Shown: one piece after another, positions 53,680 through 62,583 of the stretch
How the letters are laid out: every line of letters begins with the position of its first letter
Position numbering within the stretch: the first letter of the stretch is position 1
Assembly (NCBI GenBank): GCA_023511295.1
Contig: JAIMBT010000001.1
Coordinates: 1 to 64,000 of the forward strand
DNA from: Alicyclobacillus sp.
Lineage (GTDB): Bacteria; Bacillota; Bacilli; Alicyclobacillales; Alicyclobacillaceae
DNA: 64,000 nt
Direction: 5' to 3'
Translations under genes and position numbers: made by a program
The notes under the pieces: model-generated
The model's input: only the letters and a program-made list of their open reading frames with translations
Told to the model about the DNA's origin: nothing
The model's database searches: none

Positions 53680-53872
53680 GTGTTGCACCTCCGGGGTGTA
53701 CAGTCGGCCGCGAATCAGCCGCCGCGGTTGCACGGCTCGTTCGGGCCTGTTCCAGTGTACCCAGCGGCCCGGAAACCGATGCAATCCGGCGCTGAAATGT
53801 CAGTCCTTTCCCTGCTGCGGTCCATGTTCTGCTATCATAGGGGAGATCAATTCGACGGATTGAGGTGTCGTC

Positions 53873-54403
53873 TTGCGGTATTTCGTGAGTTTTATCAAGG
53901 GTTACCTGCTGCCGATTGCGATTGGTGTCGCGATTGCCCTGTTGTGCCGCTACTACGCGTTCAGCATGGCGACCGTGGTCTCTGGCTCCATGGTGCCGAC
54001 CCTGCCGTACCCCACCCGCCTGTTGGTGGACCATCTGGCCGTCGAACTGCACGCGCCGTACCGCGGAGAGGTGGTGATGTTCACCGCGCCTCCGCACACG
54101 ACCACCGAGTCGCCGCTCCTCAAGCGGATTATCGGAATGCCTGGGGACACCGTCATGATTAAGAATGGAGGGGTGTACATCAATGGCAAGCGGCTTTCCG
54201 AGCCGTACCTGCACGGTGTGGTGACCCTCGGTACGTTCGGGCCGTACAAGGTCCCACCTGGGGAGTACTTTATGATGGGTGACAACCGCAACAACTCGTA
54301 CGACAGCCGCTTCTGGCAGAATCACTTCGTGGCGCGCAAGTACATCATCGGTCGCATCGATGCGGTGCTCTGGCCGCCGCAGGATTTCAAGCTGGTGCAC
54401 TGA
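53873..54403 (+). CDS. sipS: Type I signal peptidase
   Basis: This 176-aa Bacillus-type signal peptidase cleaves signal peptides at the outer membrane face. One N-terminal membrane anchor (residues 6-26) is followed by the catalytic serine in SGSMVPTL, the catalytic lysine in LLKRIIGMPGDTV, and the conserved GEYFMMGDNRNNSYDSRFW. The TTG start at 53873 has GAGGTG nearby, and the alternative upstream frame lacks a site. A hairpin follows the stop. Confidence 0.93.
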   Translation: MRYFVSFIKGYLLPIAIGVAIALLCRYYAFSMATVVSGSMVPTLPYPTRLLVDHLAVELHAPYRGEVVMFTAPPHTTTESPLLKRIIGMPGDTVMIKNGGVYINGKRLSEPYLHGVVTLGTFGPYKVPPGEYFMMGDNRNNSYDSRFWQNHFVARKYIIGRIDAVLWPPQDFKLVH

Positions 54404-54435
54404 GCTGGCGTAGACGGTGTCGAGCCGTGTAGAAA

Positions 54436-54482
54436 GAGACGGCGTTCGGGGGTGGGCGGTCTCCACCCAAGAACGCCGTCTC
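54436..54482. terminator. Strong hairpin between sipS and proS
   Basis: GAGACGGCGTTC (54436-54447) pairs with GAACGCCGTCTC (54471-54482), with a smaller stem GGTGGG...CCACCC inside. It is followed by TCGTTTC on the plus strand and lies between convergent stops. Confidence 0.8.
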
Positions 54483-54499
54483 GTTTCACGCGCTCGAAC

Positions 54500-55951
54500 T
54501 CAGTAGGCTTTCGCGTACCACACGCTGTGGGCGGCTGGTTTTCCGCAGACCGCACAGTTGTCGAGGCGCGTCGGCGGGTCAAACGGGATGTTGCGGCTCG
54601 TGGCGCCGCAGGCGTCTTTCACTGCTCGTTCGCACGCGTCATCCCCGCACCAGCCAGCGAGTACGAACCCGCGCTGGTTTGTGATGATCTCGCTCAATTC
54701 ATCCAGGCTGTGCGCGACGTACGAGTGCGCCTCCTGGAACGCCTTTGCAGCGGCGAACATGTCTCGCTGAATCCCGTCGAGGAGCTCTGGTAACTGCTGC
54801 AGCAGTTGCGCCTCGGGGATGACGAGCTTCTCCCCGGTGTCGCGCCGCACCAGGACGACCTGGCCGCTGTCGATGTCGCGCGGGCCAATCTCGAGCCGTA
54901 CGGGGATGCCTCGCATCTCGTACTCGTTGAACTTCCAACCCGGGCTGAAGTCCTCGCGCGCGTCCATGCGGACGCGGAAGCCTGCGCACTGCAGGCGCTT
55001 CAAACAGTCGGTCGCATGCGCCACGACCCTTTCTCGCTCCTTCTGCGGCCCAATCGGGATGATGATGACCTGGGTCGGCGCAATCTTCGGCGGAAGTTGC
55101 AAGCCGCGGTCGTCGCCGTGCACCATGATGAGCGCTCCGAGGATGCGCGTACTCAGGCCCCAGGACGTGGTGTAGACGTGCTTCAGGGTGTTGTCCCTGT
55201 CGACGAACGTGATGTCAAACCCCTTGGCAAAGTTCTGCCCGAGGTAGTGCGACGTGGCAGCCTGCAGGGCCTTTCCGTCTTTCATCATCGCTTCGAGCGA
55301 ATAGGTGCTCACGGCGCCCGCGAACTTCTCGGATGGCGTCTTCTGGCCGCGGAAGACCGGAATCGCGAGCACCGACTCGACGAAGTCCGTGTACACGTCG
55401 AGCATCTGGCGCGTCTCGGCTTCCGCTTCCTCTGCCGTGGCGTGGGCGGTGTGCCCCTCCTGCCAGAGAAACTCGCTGGTGCGCAGGAACGGCAGGGTCC
55501 GCTTCTCCCAACGAACCACGTTCGCCCACTGGTTGATGAGAACGGGCAGGTCTCGGTAAGACTGAATCCACTGTGCGTACATGTGCCCGATGATGGTCTC
55601 GCTGGTCGGCCGCACCGCCAGGCGCTCTTCCAACTTCTCGCCGCCTGCTTCCGTCACCCAGGGGAGTTCTGGGTTGAAGCCTTCGACGTGTTCCTTTTCC
55701 TTTTGGAAAAAGCTCTCCGGAATAAACAGCGGGAAGTACGCGTTGCGATGTCCCGTTTCCTTGAATCGCCGGTCCAGCTCGCGCTGGCATCCTTCCCACA
55801 GCTCGTAGCCGTCTGGCTTGAACACGATGCAGCCGCGTACGGGCGCGTAATCCATCAAGTCCGCTTTGCGGATGACGTCGATGTACCAGCGAGAGAAGTC
55901 TTCACTCTGAGGGGTGATCTCCTTCACAAACTGCTTGTCCTGTTTGGCCAA
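54500..55951 (-). CDS. proS: Prolyl-tRNA synthetase, archaeal/eukaryal type (ProS3)
   Basis: This 483-aa class II aminoacyl-tRNA synthetase charges tRNA-Pro. Class II motif 2 (VRWEKRTLPFLRTSEFLWQEGHTAH) and motif 3 (GDDRGLQLPPKIAPTQVII) are seen, followed by an anticodon-binding domain and a C-terminal zinc-binding block (CGDDACE...CAVCGK). The lack of an editing insertion and the presence of the zinc C-terminus mark the type 3 enzyme rather than the E. coli type. TTG 55951 has AGGAGG upstream. It is a single-gene unit with a hairpin after its stop. Confidence 0.93.
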   Translation of the reverse strand: MAKQDKQFVKEITPQSEDFSRWYIDVIRKADLMDYAPVRGCIVFKPDGYELWEGCQRELDRRFKETGHRNAYFPLFIPESFFQKEKEHVEGFNPELPWVTEAGGEKLEERLAVRPTSETIIGHMYAQWIQSYRDLPVLINQWANVVRWEKRTLPFLRTSEFLWQEGHTAHATAEEAEAETRQMLDVYTDFVESVLAIPVFRGQKTPSEKFAGAVSTYSLEAMMKDGKALQAATSHYLGQNFAKGFDITFVDRDNTLKHVYTTSWGLSTRILGALIMVHGDDRGLQLPPKIAPTQVIIIPIGPQKERERVVAHATDCLKRLQCAGFRVRMDAREDFSPGWKFNEYEMRGIPVRLEIGPRDIDSGQVVLVRRDTGEKLVIPEAQLLQQLPELLDGIQRDMFAAAKAFQEAHSYVAHSLDELSEIITNQRGFVLAGWCGDDACERAVKDACGATSRNIPFDPPTRLDNCAVCGKPAAHSVWYAKAY

Positions 55952-56127
55952 TGGGCGAACCTCCTGTGTCGGTGGACAGACCCAGTCTGTCACCGCTAAA
56001 CGGGCACCTCTGTATATCCGTGTATTGTAGCGTATCCCGGCGGAAGATGGAATGTCTGGGGGAGGTCTGGGGCACGCTGAGACCAGACCGCTCGGCCGTG
56101 CCCGAGTGTGCGGTTGGAGGTGGACCT

Positions 56128-56949
56128 GTGGCAGACATCTCAGCGAGTGGATGGGAGTCCCTCCAAGGGCTCCAGCTGACGCCCGTGGTTCCTGATATCT
56201 ATTGCCTGCGCGTGCAGATTGCCAACCTCTGCTTTGTCGGAGACCCGGCGCGGGACGAATCGTGGGTGCTCGTCGACGCTGGGCTCGCCCACGCCGGTGA
56301 GCGCATCCGCAGGGCTGCGGTGGACCGCTTCGGAGACCGGCCACCGAAAGCGGTGGTTCTCACCCACGGTCATTTCGATCACGTCGGCGCCCTCCTCGAA
56401 TTGTGCCGCCCGTGGGACGTTCCGGTGTACGCGCATCCCAGCGAGTTCCCCTACCTGGACGGTTCCACGCCGTACCCGCCGCCCAACCTCGCCGCGGGCG
56501 GGGGGATGATGACCCTGCTGTCACCGCTCTACCCGCGTGGGCCCATCGACCTCGGTCATCGCTTGAAGGCTTTGCCGGAGGACGGATCCATCCCAGGCAT
56601 GCCGGACTGGCAGTGGATTCACACGCCGGGGCACACCCCGGGACACGTGTCGCTGTACCGGGCGGCGGACGGAAGTCTCATTGCTGGGGACGCCTTCACC
56701 ACGGTGAAGCAGGAGTCGGCGATGGCCGTCCTCACCCAGGAGCCGGAGGTGCACGGGCCGCCGGCCTACTTCACCATGGACTGGGCCGCGGCGGCTGAAT
56801 CTGTCCGCAAGTTGGTGGAGTTGCGGCCATCGTGGGCGATGACGGGGCACGGCATCCCGCTGGCTGGCGAGGTGCTGCGCCGCGGGCTGGCAGACTTGGT
56901 GCCGAAACTCGAGCGCGTTGCCGCAAAGTATGCCAGGGCGCTGCAGTAA
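56128..56949 (+). CDS. Metallo-beta-lactamase-fold hydrolase
   Basis: This 273-aa MBL-fold protein carries the metal motif HGHFDHVG, a second histidine in HTPGHTPGHVSLY, the aspartate in IAGDAF and a final TGHGIPL. The layout is that of the general hydrolase/glyoxalase-II-like subgroup; the substrate cannot be deduced. GTG 56128 follows GGAGGTGG. It is divergent from proS and its stop is 2 bp from the mscL stop. Confidence 0.8.
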   Translation: MADISASGWESLQGLQLTPVVPDIYCLRVQIANLCFVGDPARDESWVLVDAGLAHAGERIRRAAVDRFGDRPPKAVVLTHGHFDHVGALLELCRPWDVPVYAHPSEFPYLDGSTPYPPPNLAAGGGMMTLLSPLYPRGPIDLGHRLKALPEDGSIPGMPDWQWIHTPGHTPGHVSLYRAADGSLIAGDAFTTVKQESAMAVLTQEPEVHGPPAYFTMDWAAAAESVRKLVELRPSWAMTGHGIPLAGEVLRRGLADLVPKLERVAAKYARALQ

Positions 56950-56951
56950 CT

Positions 56952-57425
56952 TCAGTGGTCAGAATGGGTTCCGACCTTCGCGAGCAGCGACGTACAGTTG
57001 GGGCAACGCGTCGCCTGCACAGGAATTTCGGTGAAGCAGTAGTCGCACAGCTTTGTGGTCGGGGGAGCCGGTGCCGTTGCGGACCGTCGCTTGAAGTGCT
57101 CGTTCGTCCGGACAATCACGAAGTATACGACGGCCGCGATGATGAAGAAGTCCACCACGTTCTGAATGAAGGTGCCGTAGTTGAGCGTCGGCGCGCCGGC
57201 TTTCTCCGCCTCCGCCAGCGTGGCGTACTGGTGCCGGCTGAGGCTGATGAACAGGTTCTGAAAATCCATGCGGCCCAGCACCAGTCCAATCGGGGGCATG
57301 ATTACGTCGTTCACCAGCGACGACACCACCTTATTGAACGCGGTGCTGATGATGAACGCGACCGCGAGATCAATCACGTTGCCGCGCAGGATGAACGTTC
57401 GGAATTCCTTCCATACTTTCAGCAT
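56952..57425 (-). CDS. mscL: Large-conductance mechanosensitive channel with zinc-ribbon tail
   Basis: This 157-aa protein is MscL: MLKVWKEFRTFILRGNVIDLAVAFIISTAFNKVV forms helix 1 with the pore and S1 motif, and FIQNVVDFFIIAAVVYFVIV forms helix 2, continuing into the charged C-terminal helix. It opens under membrane tension to release solutes. Unusually, it ends with a zinc-ribbon-like tail (CDYCFTEIPVQATRCPNC), where typical MscL stops after the helical bundle. ATG 57425 has GGAG at suitable spacing. Confidence 0.92.
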   Translation of the reverse strand: MLKVWKEFRTFILRGNVIDLAVAFIISTAFNKVVSSLVNDVIMPPIGLVLGRMDFQNLFISLSRHQYATLAEAEKAGAPTLNYGTFIQNVVDFFIIAAVVYFVIVRTNEHFKRRSATAPAPPTTKLCDYCFTEIPVQATRCPNCTSLLAKVGTHSDH

Positions 57426-57593
57426 CTCGGAAATCTCCACCTTTCTTGAGAGGGTCCTTCGTAAGCCATGATACAGGTTTCCCAGGCCTGTTCGCTGCAC
57501 CAAGTTTCCAGGGGTGGTTGACAACGGCATCCATGAAAGCGGTGTGATATAGTTTCCCTATCATCGCTTGTGGCAGCTGAGGGAGGCATGCGG

Positions 57594-59615
57594 ATGGGGC
57601 GGGTTGTACGGGTCGTTCAGTGGCTGTTGATTGCTGCGGTTCTTGTGCTGTTGGTGGAGGCCCCGCACGGACAGGCAGCGGGCCAGTCGTCGCTCTACCC
57701 GCAGCCCATCCACGCCTTCAGCTGGCATGTGTACGGACAACAACTGGCTGCCTTGGGGCACGGCATCCTCACGCTGTCCTTCGGCAAGACCGTGGTCGAC
57801 GGTTCCCCCGTGATGCCCCAGGTGTGGCGGACGGCGTGGAGGTCCATCGTGTTCATGGCAATCGCGCTCTTCATCGTGCTGGTCGGCGGTGTCGCGAAAG
57901 GCATCTACGATGGCCTTCACGCCGGCAAGCAGACTCGGGGCTTCGCTCTGTCGTCCTTTGTGCAGTGGTTCCTCGAATCGGTGCCGGACTTCTTCGTCAT
58001 CGTGACGCTGGAGACCATCGTGTTTGCGGTTGAAATCGCCACGCGCCAGCAGATCCCGTTTATCGGCAGCGCCCTGTTCATCCCGGGCATACTCGTACCT
58101 GCAGTGACGCTGTCGCTCGTCCCGACGATGTTCATGGCACGGGCCGTTCGGACCGCAGTGGAAGAACAGTTCGGACAGTTGTACCTGGTCACAGCTCGGG
58201 CGAAAGGCCTCAGCGCCCGCCGTGTGCTGTGGAAGCACCTGTTGCCGAACCTCCTCTCCACGATTCGCGTCGCCAGCGTTCCGGCATTGGCGATGCTCTT
58301 CTCCGGGCTCATCATGGTGGAATATCTTTACTACCAACACGGCCTCTTGTACGGGCTGTTTTCCGCGATGGGGAACAGCGGATCGGAGCCGGTGTACGAC
58401 CACCCCATCGACGCGGGTGGGCAGGTGGTGGCGGTATTCAGCCCGTTCGACCGCAACCTCGTGCTCGGGTACCTGACGGCCTGCCTCCTGGTGTTCGTCG
58501 CGTTCTACGCCATCGTCGCGCTCATCCTCGACATGGCGGGATACCGCAAGGTGCGAAACCCTTATACCAGTGTGCTCCGCGACACGTCCGCTTCGGGTAA
58601 GGTGGACTGGCTGCTCTGGCCCGGGGCGTTGATGCTCGTGCTCCTCTGTGCCGCTGCGGCGCTGGCGAACCACCTCGGCTTGCCGGCACCGGACCAGATG
58701 GACGCCATTCATATCACGAGTCACTCCATGTCTACTCCGGCCTTCCCACCGTCGGCGCAGCACCTGTTGGGGACGGACCGCTATGGGCGCGACATGCTGA
58801 GCAATGCCTTGCACGACACCCTACCGACGTTTCTGTATGCCGGCATCGCCACGGTCGGCGTGATTTTCCTCGGGACGGGGCTTGCCGTCCTGTCGTCCAT
58901 CGTGGGGTGGCGCCCTGTGCGCTTCTTGATTGAGACGTGGAACGGCTGCGTCAGCCTCATCCCGGGTGTGGTCGGCGCACTGCTTATTCTGGAGTTGCCG
59001 CCGGTCTACTGGCTCGGCGTCCATGTGGAATCCAACGGCAGCTCCTACTGGGGGCCCATCCATGCGGTCATCTACATGTGTGTGATTGCCCTGATTGAAA
59101 CGGGGAAGGTGTCTTACGTCATCCAACACGTCCTCGACGACGCTTCGGACAAGGAGTATATGGACGCGGCGGAGATTTCCGGAAATACGCGCTGGACCCG
59201 GTTCCTGATTCACCTCTGGCGGCCACTCGTGGAGACGGCGTCGGAGCAGCTGTTCGTGGAGTTCAACCGGATTGTCATCCTTGTCGCCGTCGTCGGTTAC
59301 TTCCAGATTACGCTCGGGCAGGCGTGGATTCCGTCACAGGCCGGGTACGTGTTCGTCAACACGTCGCACGATTGGGGCGGTTTGTTCGCGGATACGGCGC
59401 ACGAGTTCTTTGCGTCGCCGTGGGAACTGATGGCACCCGCCCTGTTCGTCGCGTGGACCGTCTTCGCCATGAACCTGATTTTGGAGTCTGTGCGGCGCCG
59501 GGTCCGGTCCGTGCCGCGGCAGCCGAAGGGCCTCGCTCGCTCGTTTCCCTACCGGTTGATTGCAACAGCGGCGCGCACGGCCGACCGAGATCAGGTATCG
59601 CAGCACGTGTACTGA
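57594..59615 (+). CDS. Fused peptide/nickel-type ABC permease (DppB-DppC in one chain)
   Basis: This is a 673-aa inner-membrane protein made of two BPD_transp_1 permease domains. The first (about residues 70-330) contains the EAA-loop-like TARAKGLSARRVLWKHLLPN; the second (about 360-640) starts after LGTDRYGRDMLSNAL, as in DppC/OppC proteins, and has its own EAA-like MDAAEISGNTRWTRFLIHLWRP. A signal-like hydrophobic N-terminus precedes it. Usually the two permeases are separate genes. ATG 57594 is favoured over 57588 by GGGAGG spacing. No ATPase gene is adjacent; the peptide-binding lipoprotein at 63093 may be its partner. Confidence 0.82.
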   Translation: MGRVVRVVQWLLIAAVLVLLVEAPHGQAAGQSSLYPQPIHAFSWHVYGQQLAALGHGILTLSFGKTVVDGSPVMPQVWRTAWRSIVFMAIALFIVLVGGVAKGIYDGLHAGKQTRGFALSSFVQWFLESVPDFFVIVTLETIVFAVEIATRQQIPFIGSALFIPGILVPAVTLSLVPTMFMARAVRTAVEEQFGQLYLVTARAKGLSARRVLWKHLLPNLLSTIRVASVPALAMLFSGLIMVEYLYYQHGLLYGLFSAMGNSGSEPVYDHPIDAGGQVVAVFSPFDRNLVLGYLTACLLVFVAFYAIVALILDMAGYRKVRNPYTSVLRDTSASGKVDWLLWPGALMLVLLCAAAALANHLGLPAPDQMDAIHITSHSMSTPAFPPSAQHLLGTDRYGRDMLSNALHDTLPTFLYAGIATVGVIFLGTGLAVLSSIVGWRPVRFLIETWNGCVSLIPGVVGALLILELPPVYWLGVHVESNGSSYWGPIHAVIYMCVIALIETGKVSYVIQHVLDDASDKEYMDAAEISGNTRWTRFLIHLWRPLVETASEQLFVEFNRIVILVAVVGYFQITLGQAWIPSQAGYVFVNTSHDWGGLFADTAHEFFASPWELMAPALFVAWTVFAMNLILESVRRRVRSVPRQPKGLARSFPYRLIATAARTADRDQVSQHVY

Positions 59616-59699
59616 GATGACAGATGCCGACCAGGTAGAGGGGTTTCGCAGGGCCGCAGAACACGGGGCGGTTCGGTCCATCGGGTTGTTTCTGCGTTC

Positions 59700-59728
59700 T
59701 TGACCCGGCGTGTCTACAACCGTATATT
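59700..59728 (+). promoter_or_regulatory. Promoter of the RsbT-like/kinase pair
   Basis: TTGACC (59700-59705) and TATATT (59723-59728) are separated by 17 bp, giving a good sigma-A-type promoter 26 bp upstream of the ATG at 59754. Confidence 0.7.
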
Positions 59729-59753
59729 GGCTACGAAAGGTCTGGGTGACACG

Positions 59754-60266
59754 ATGTCAGTGGCGGAGGCGTTGCATCGGATGGACCGCGACGTCGCTCT
59801 GGAAACGGTCAGCATCCGTACAGAGGATGACGTCTACGTTGCACTAGCCCTGGCCCGGCGCGCGATGCGGGGGCTTCCGTTCACGGACATGGATGCACAG
59901 CAGGTCCTGGTCAGCGTGTCGGAGCTCACCCGGAACGTGCTGGCGCATGCCGTGGGGGGTGCTGGCTCCTTTAAGTGTGGCCTTGTGCCACGAGGGATCT
60001 ACATACGGGTCACAGACCACGGGCCGGGGATTTTGAACCTGGACGACGTCTTGGAAGGGCGCAACCGCCTTCCGACGTCCGGTCTCGGCTTGGGACTAGC
60101 GGGTGTCATACGGTTGATGGATGACGTCGACATCCGGACGTCTGCGGGAGGGACGACCATTCGTGCAGTCAAATGGACGCGACAAGGCCGGGTCGGGTCT
60201 GGGCGAGGAGCAGACGCTCAGCCGGCTGGCGGCGATTGGCAAGATATCGGCTGGCATCGCCCATGA
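59754..60266 (+). CDS. RsbT-like serine kinase / anti-sigma-type GHKL ATPase
   Basis: This 170-aa protein has the RsbT-type Bergerat ATP-binding fold: N box in VSELTRNVLAHA, DHGPGI in the G1 box, and the lid GLGLGLAGVIRLMDDV. In the B. subtilis stressosome, RsbT phosphorylates RsbR/RsbS and then activates RsbU. RsbT is about 133 aa; here the 20 or so C-terminal residues are extra and lie in the overlap with the next gene. ATG 59754 is chosen from the promoter position. It is directly upstream of a kinase with an RsbR-like STAS domain, its likely substrate. Confidence 0.8.
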   Translation: MSVAEALHRMDRDVALETVSIRTEDDVYVALALARRAMRGLPFTDMDAQQVLVSVSELTRNVLAHAVGGAGSFKCGLVPRGIYIRVTDHGPGILNLDDVLEGRNRLPTSGLGLGLAGVIRLMDDVDIRTSAGGTTIRAVKWTRQGRVGSGRGADAQPAGGDWQDIGWHRP

Positions 60267-61722
60267 AATCCGCAATCCGCTGACTGCCGTGAAGGGCTTC
60301 TTGCAACTCTTGCAAGAAGAGCATCCGCACCGCTACCTCGAGGTGGCCAGCAGCGAACTCGATAGGGCCATCCTGACGTTACAGAACCTTCTGCAAGTGT
60401 CGAAACCCGACCTCGACGACGAACCGGTGCAGGCGGTGTACCTGTGCGCCGAGATGGAGTCCATCCTCTACCTGTTTCAGGAGCAACTGTACCGCGTCAA
60501 AGTGGACAAGCAGTTTCAGGACGAAGATCAGTCCATTTACGTGAAACGGAATCAGTTTAAGAAAGTCTTCTTCAACCTGCTCAAAAACGCTTTTGAGGCC
60601 ATTCGCGGTGAGGGCACCGTCACCATCGTCCACCGACGGGAAGGAAACCACCTCCGCATTTCCATTCAGGATACCGGCGTGGGCATCGCGGAGGAAGACC
60701 TGCGGTTGCTCGGAACCCCGTTCTTCTCCACGAAGGAACAGGGGACGGGCATGGGGTTAACTCAGGTGTATTCGACGGTCTACGAACATGGCGGCCGCAT
60801 CGAGGTCCACAGTGAGCTGGGGCGTGGAACCGAATTCACACTGGAGCTTCCGCTCTACCCGGTGGCGCCGATTGGAGGGGAGAATTTGTCACTAGAATAC
60901 GAGGACGGACAGACGTTCCAGGCATTCGCTGAGGCCAACTGGGCGTCGTTTGAGGATCATTTCCGGGCCCAAGCGCCACACTCGTTTCGGTACATTGAGG
61001 AAAACGACTGGACGCCCGACGGGCTGTTTCGCCTGATTCACGAACTGTTCACGTCCATCGTGACTGGCAACAAACACGAACTGAACCGTCATGGCAAGGA
61101 GTTTGGCAAGAGTGCGGCGAAGCAAGACCACCCGCTCGTGTTGATTCTCGAGTTGACGGAAGCGTTCCGGACGACGCTGTGGGATTTTCTGTACCAGTAC
61201 CACGTCAACCATCCGCTCAGTGCCGATGAAGTGTTCCACCTGCAGCGGCAGTACAACGGGATGCTCGATGCGTACCTATCGCAATACTACATCGCCTATA
61301 TCGATTACAAGAACGAGATCTTGCGTTCACACCGCGAGGCGATAGATGACTTGTCGGTGCCGGTCATTCCGCTTTCCGACACGCAGGCCATCCTGCCGCT
61401 GGTCGGGACCATCGACACCCATCGGGCCAAGACCATCCAGGAGAAAACGCTTCAACAGATCTCGCAGCTGAGACTGGAGCACATTGTGATTGACGTCTCG
61501 GCGGTTGCCTTCCTCGACACCGCCGTGGTGGGGCACCTGTTCCGCATCATCGAGGGGATTGGACTCTTGGGTTGCGAAGCGACGATTACCGGCATCCGGC
61601 CGGAGATTGCAAACGCGATGATCTCCCTCGGCATCTCCTTGAGCGGGAAGGTGGAGACGAAAGCAACCCTGCAGCAAGCGCTCGAGAGCCGTTTGTTAAA
61701 GCGGTCGCCAGATCTCCCGTAG
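60163..61722 (+). CDS. Hybrid histidine kinase with RsbR-like STAS domain
   Basis: This 519-aa protein combines modules that are usually separate. Residues 20-85 are a HisKA domain with the phospho-accepting H34 (GIAHEIRNPL); residues 130-245 are a HATPase domain (NLLKNAFEA, DTGVGIAEEDL, STKEQGTGMGL). Residues 265-390 form an RsbR-N-like helical domain, and residues 400-519 form a STAS domain (VGTIDTHRAK, LDTAVVGHLF, TGIRPEIANAMISLGIS). Both threonines corresponding to RsbRA T171 and T205 are kept (in IDTHRAK and LDTAVV). GTG 60163 has GGGAGGG upstream, so the gene overlaps the RsbT-like gene by 104 bp. A membrane or sensory domain is absent. Confidence 0.85.
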   Translation: MQSNGRDKAGSGLGEEQTLSRLAAIGKISAGIAHEIRNPLTAVKGFLQLLQEEHPHRYLEVASSELDRAILTLQNLLQVSKPDLDDEPVQAVYLCAEMESILYLFQEQLYRVKVDKQFQDEDQSIYVKRNQFKKVFFNLLKNAFEAIRGEGTVTIVHRREGNHLRISIQDTGVGIAEEDLRLLGTPFFSTKEQGTGMGLTQVYSTVYEHGGRIEVHSELGRGTEFTLELPLYPVAPIGGENLSLEYEDGQTFQAFAEANWASFEDHFRAQAPHSFRYIEENDWTPDGLFRLIHELFTSIVTGNKHELNRHGKEFGKSAAKQDHPLVLILELTEAFRTTLWDFLYQYHVNHPLSADEVFHLQRQYNGMLDAYLSQYYIAYIDYKNEILRSHREAIDDLSVPVIPLSDTQAILPLVGTIDTHRAKTIQEKTLQQISQLRLEHIVIDVSAVAFLDTAVVGHLFRIIEGIGLLGCEATITGIRPEIANAMISLGISLSGKVETKATLQQALESRLLKRSPDLP

Positions 61723-61821
61723 GCAGAGGGGACTCGTCCGGCGTATCCTGGGGAGTGAGGAAACCCATTGTGCGCGGCCGACGAACAGCCGCAGGACGTT
61801 CATCTGACAGGAGTGTGAGAC

Positions 61822-62583
61822 ATGACATCCAGGTCTTTGAAACCGCTGATTGGCATTTCCGGAACACGCTTTTCTCCAGATCTTCGAATTCCAGGACCGA
61901 ATCTGCTGGGTGTCAGTCTGGGTGATGACTACGCGCACGGCGTGGAGACAGCGGGCGGTCTGCCGTTGGTAATCCCGTTTCTGGAAAATGCGGAGAATCT
62001 CGTGGACATTGCCGACCGGATTGACGGGCTGCTGCTGTCCGGTGGTGAAGACGTCGATCCGTTGCGTTACGGAGAACAACCGCAGCGCGGCCTCGGCAAC
62101 ATCATCCCCGAGCGGGACGAGCTGGAGCTGCAGCTGATTCGGGCCGTCGTAGAGCGCCGGAAACCGATTCTCGCTATCTGTCGCGGCATCCAGGTGTTGA
62201 ACGTCGCGTTTGGCGGCACCTTGTACCAGGACCTGCCGTCGCAGTGGCGCAGTCCCATCCTGCACGCTCAACACGCTCGGCGGGCACACCTGTCGCACGA
62301 CGTCCGTATCGCTCCCGACAGTTTGCTCTACCGCCTTCTCGGCGAGCGCCCGTCGGTGCGCACCAACTCATTCCACCATCAAGCGGTCAAGAGCTGCGGA
62401 GATGGCTTACGGCCCGTGGCATGGGACGCAGACGGTCTGATTGAGGCCGTCGAGCACGAAGCGTACCCATTCGTCGTCGGCGTGCAGTGGCACCCCGAGA
62501 ACCTGTGGCGCACCGCATCCCACTTCCTCGGACTGTTTAAGGGATTGGTGGATGCGGCGGCCAACGCGTCCGGGTTGCAATAG
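61822..62583 (+). CDS. Class I glutamine-amidotransferase-like hydrolase (PuuD type)
   Basis: This 253-aa protein belongs to peptidase C26, the family of gamma-glutamyl-gamma-aminobutyrate hydrolase PuuD. The catalytic triad is visible: C in ILAICRGIQVLNV, H and E in VQWHPENL. GGEDVDP precedes it. It probably hydrolyses a gamma-glutamyl amide in polyamine or similar catabolism; the exact substrate is open. ATG 61822 has AGGAG upstream. It follows the kinase by 99 bp and a hairpin structure lies after the stop. Confidence 0.87.
   Translation: MTSRSLKPLIGISGTRFSPDLRIPGPNLLGVSLGDDYAHGVETAGGLPLVIPFLENAENLVDIADRIDGLLLSGGEDVDPLRYGEQPQRGLGNIIPERDELELQLIRAVVERRKPILAICRGIQVLNVAFGGTLYQDLPSQWRSPILHAQHARRAHLSHDVRIAPDSLLYRLLGERPSVRTNSFHHQAVKSCGDGLRPVAWDADGLIEAVEHEAYPFVVGVQWHPENLWRTASHFLGLFKGLVDAAANASGLQ

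Noticed and set aside
55952-56127. T-box leader upstream of proS
   Set aside because: The leader from the proS start to the divergent gene is too short, and no AGGGTGGNACCGCG-type antiterminator sequence is visible.
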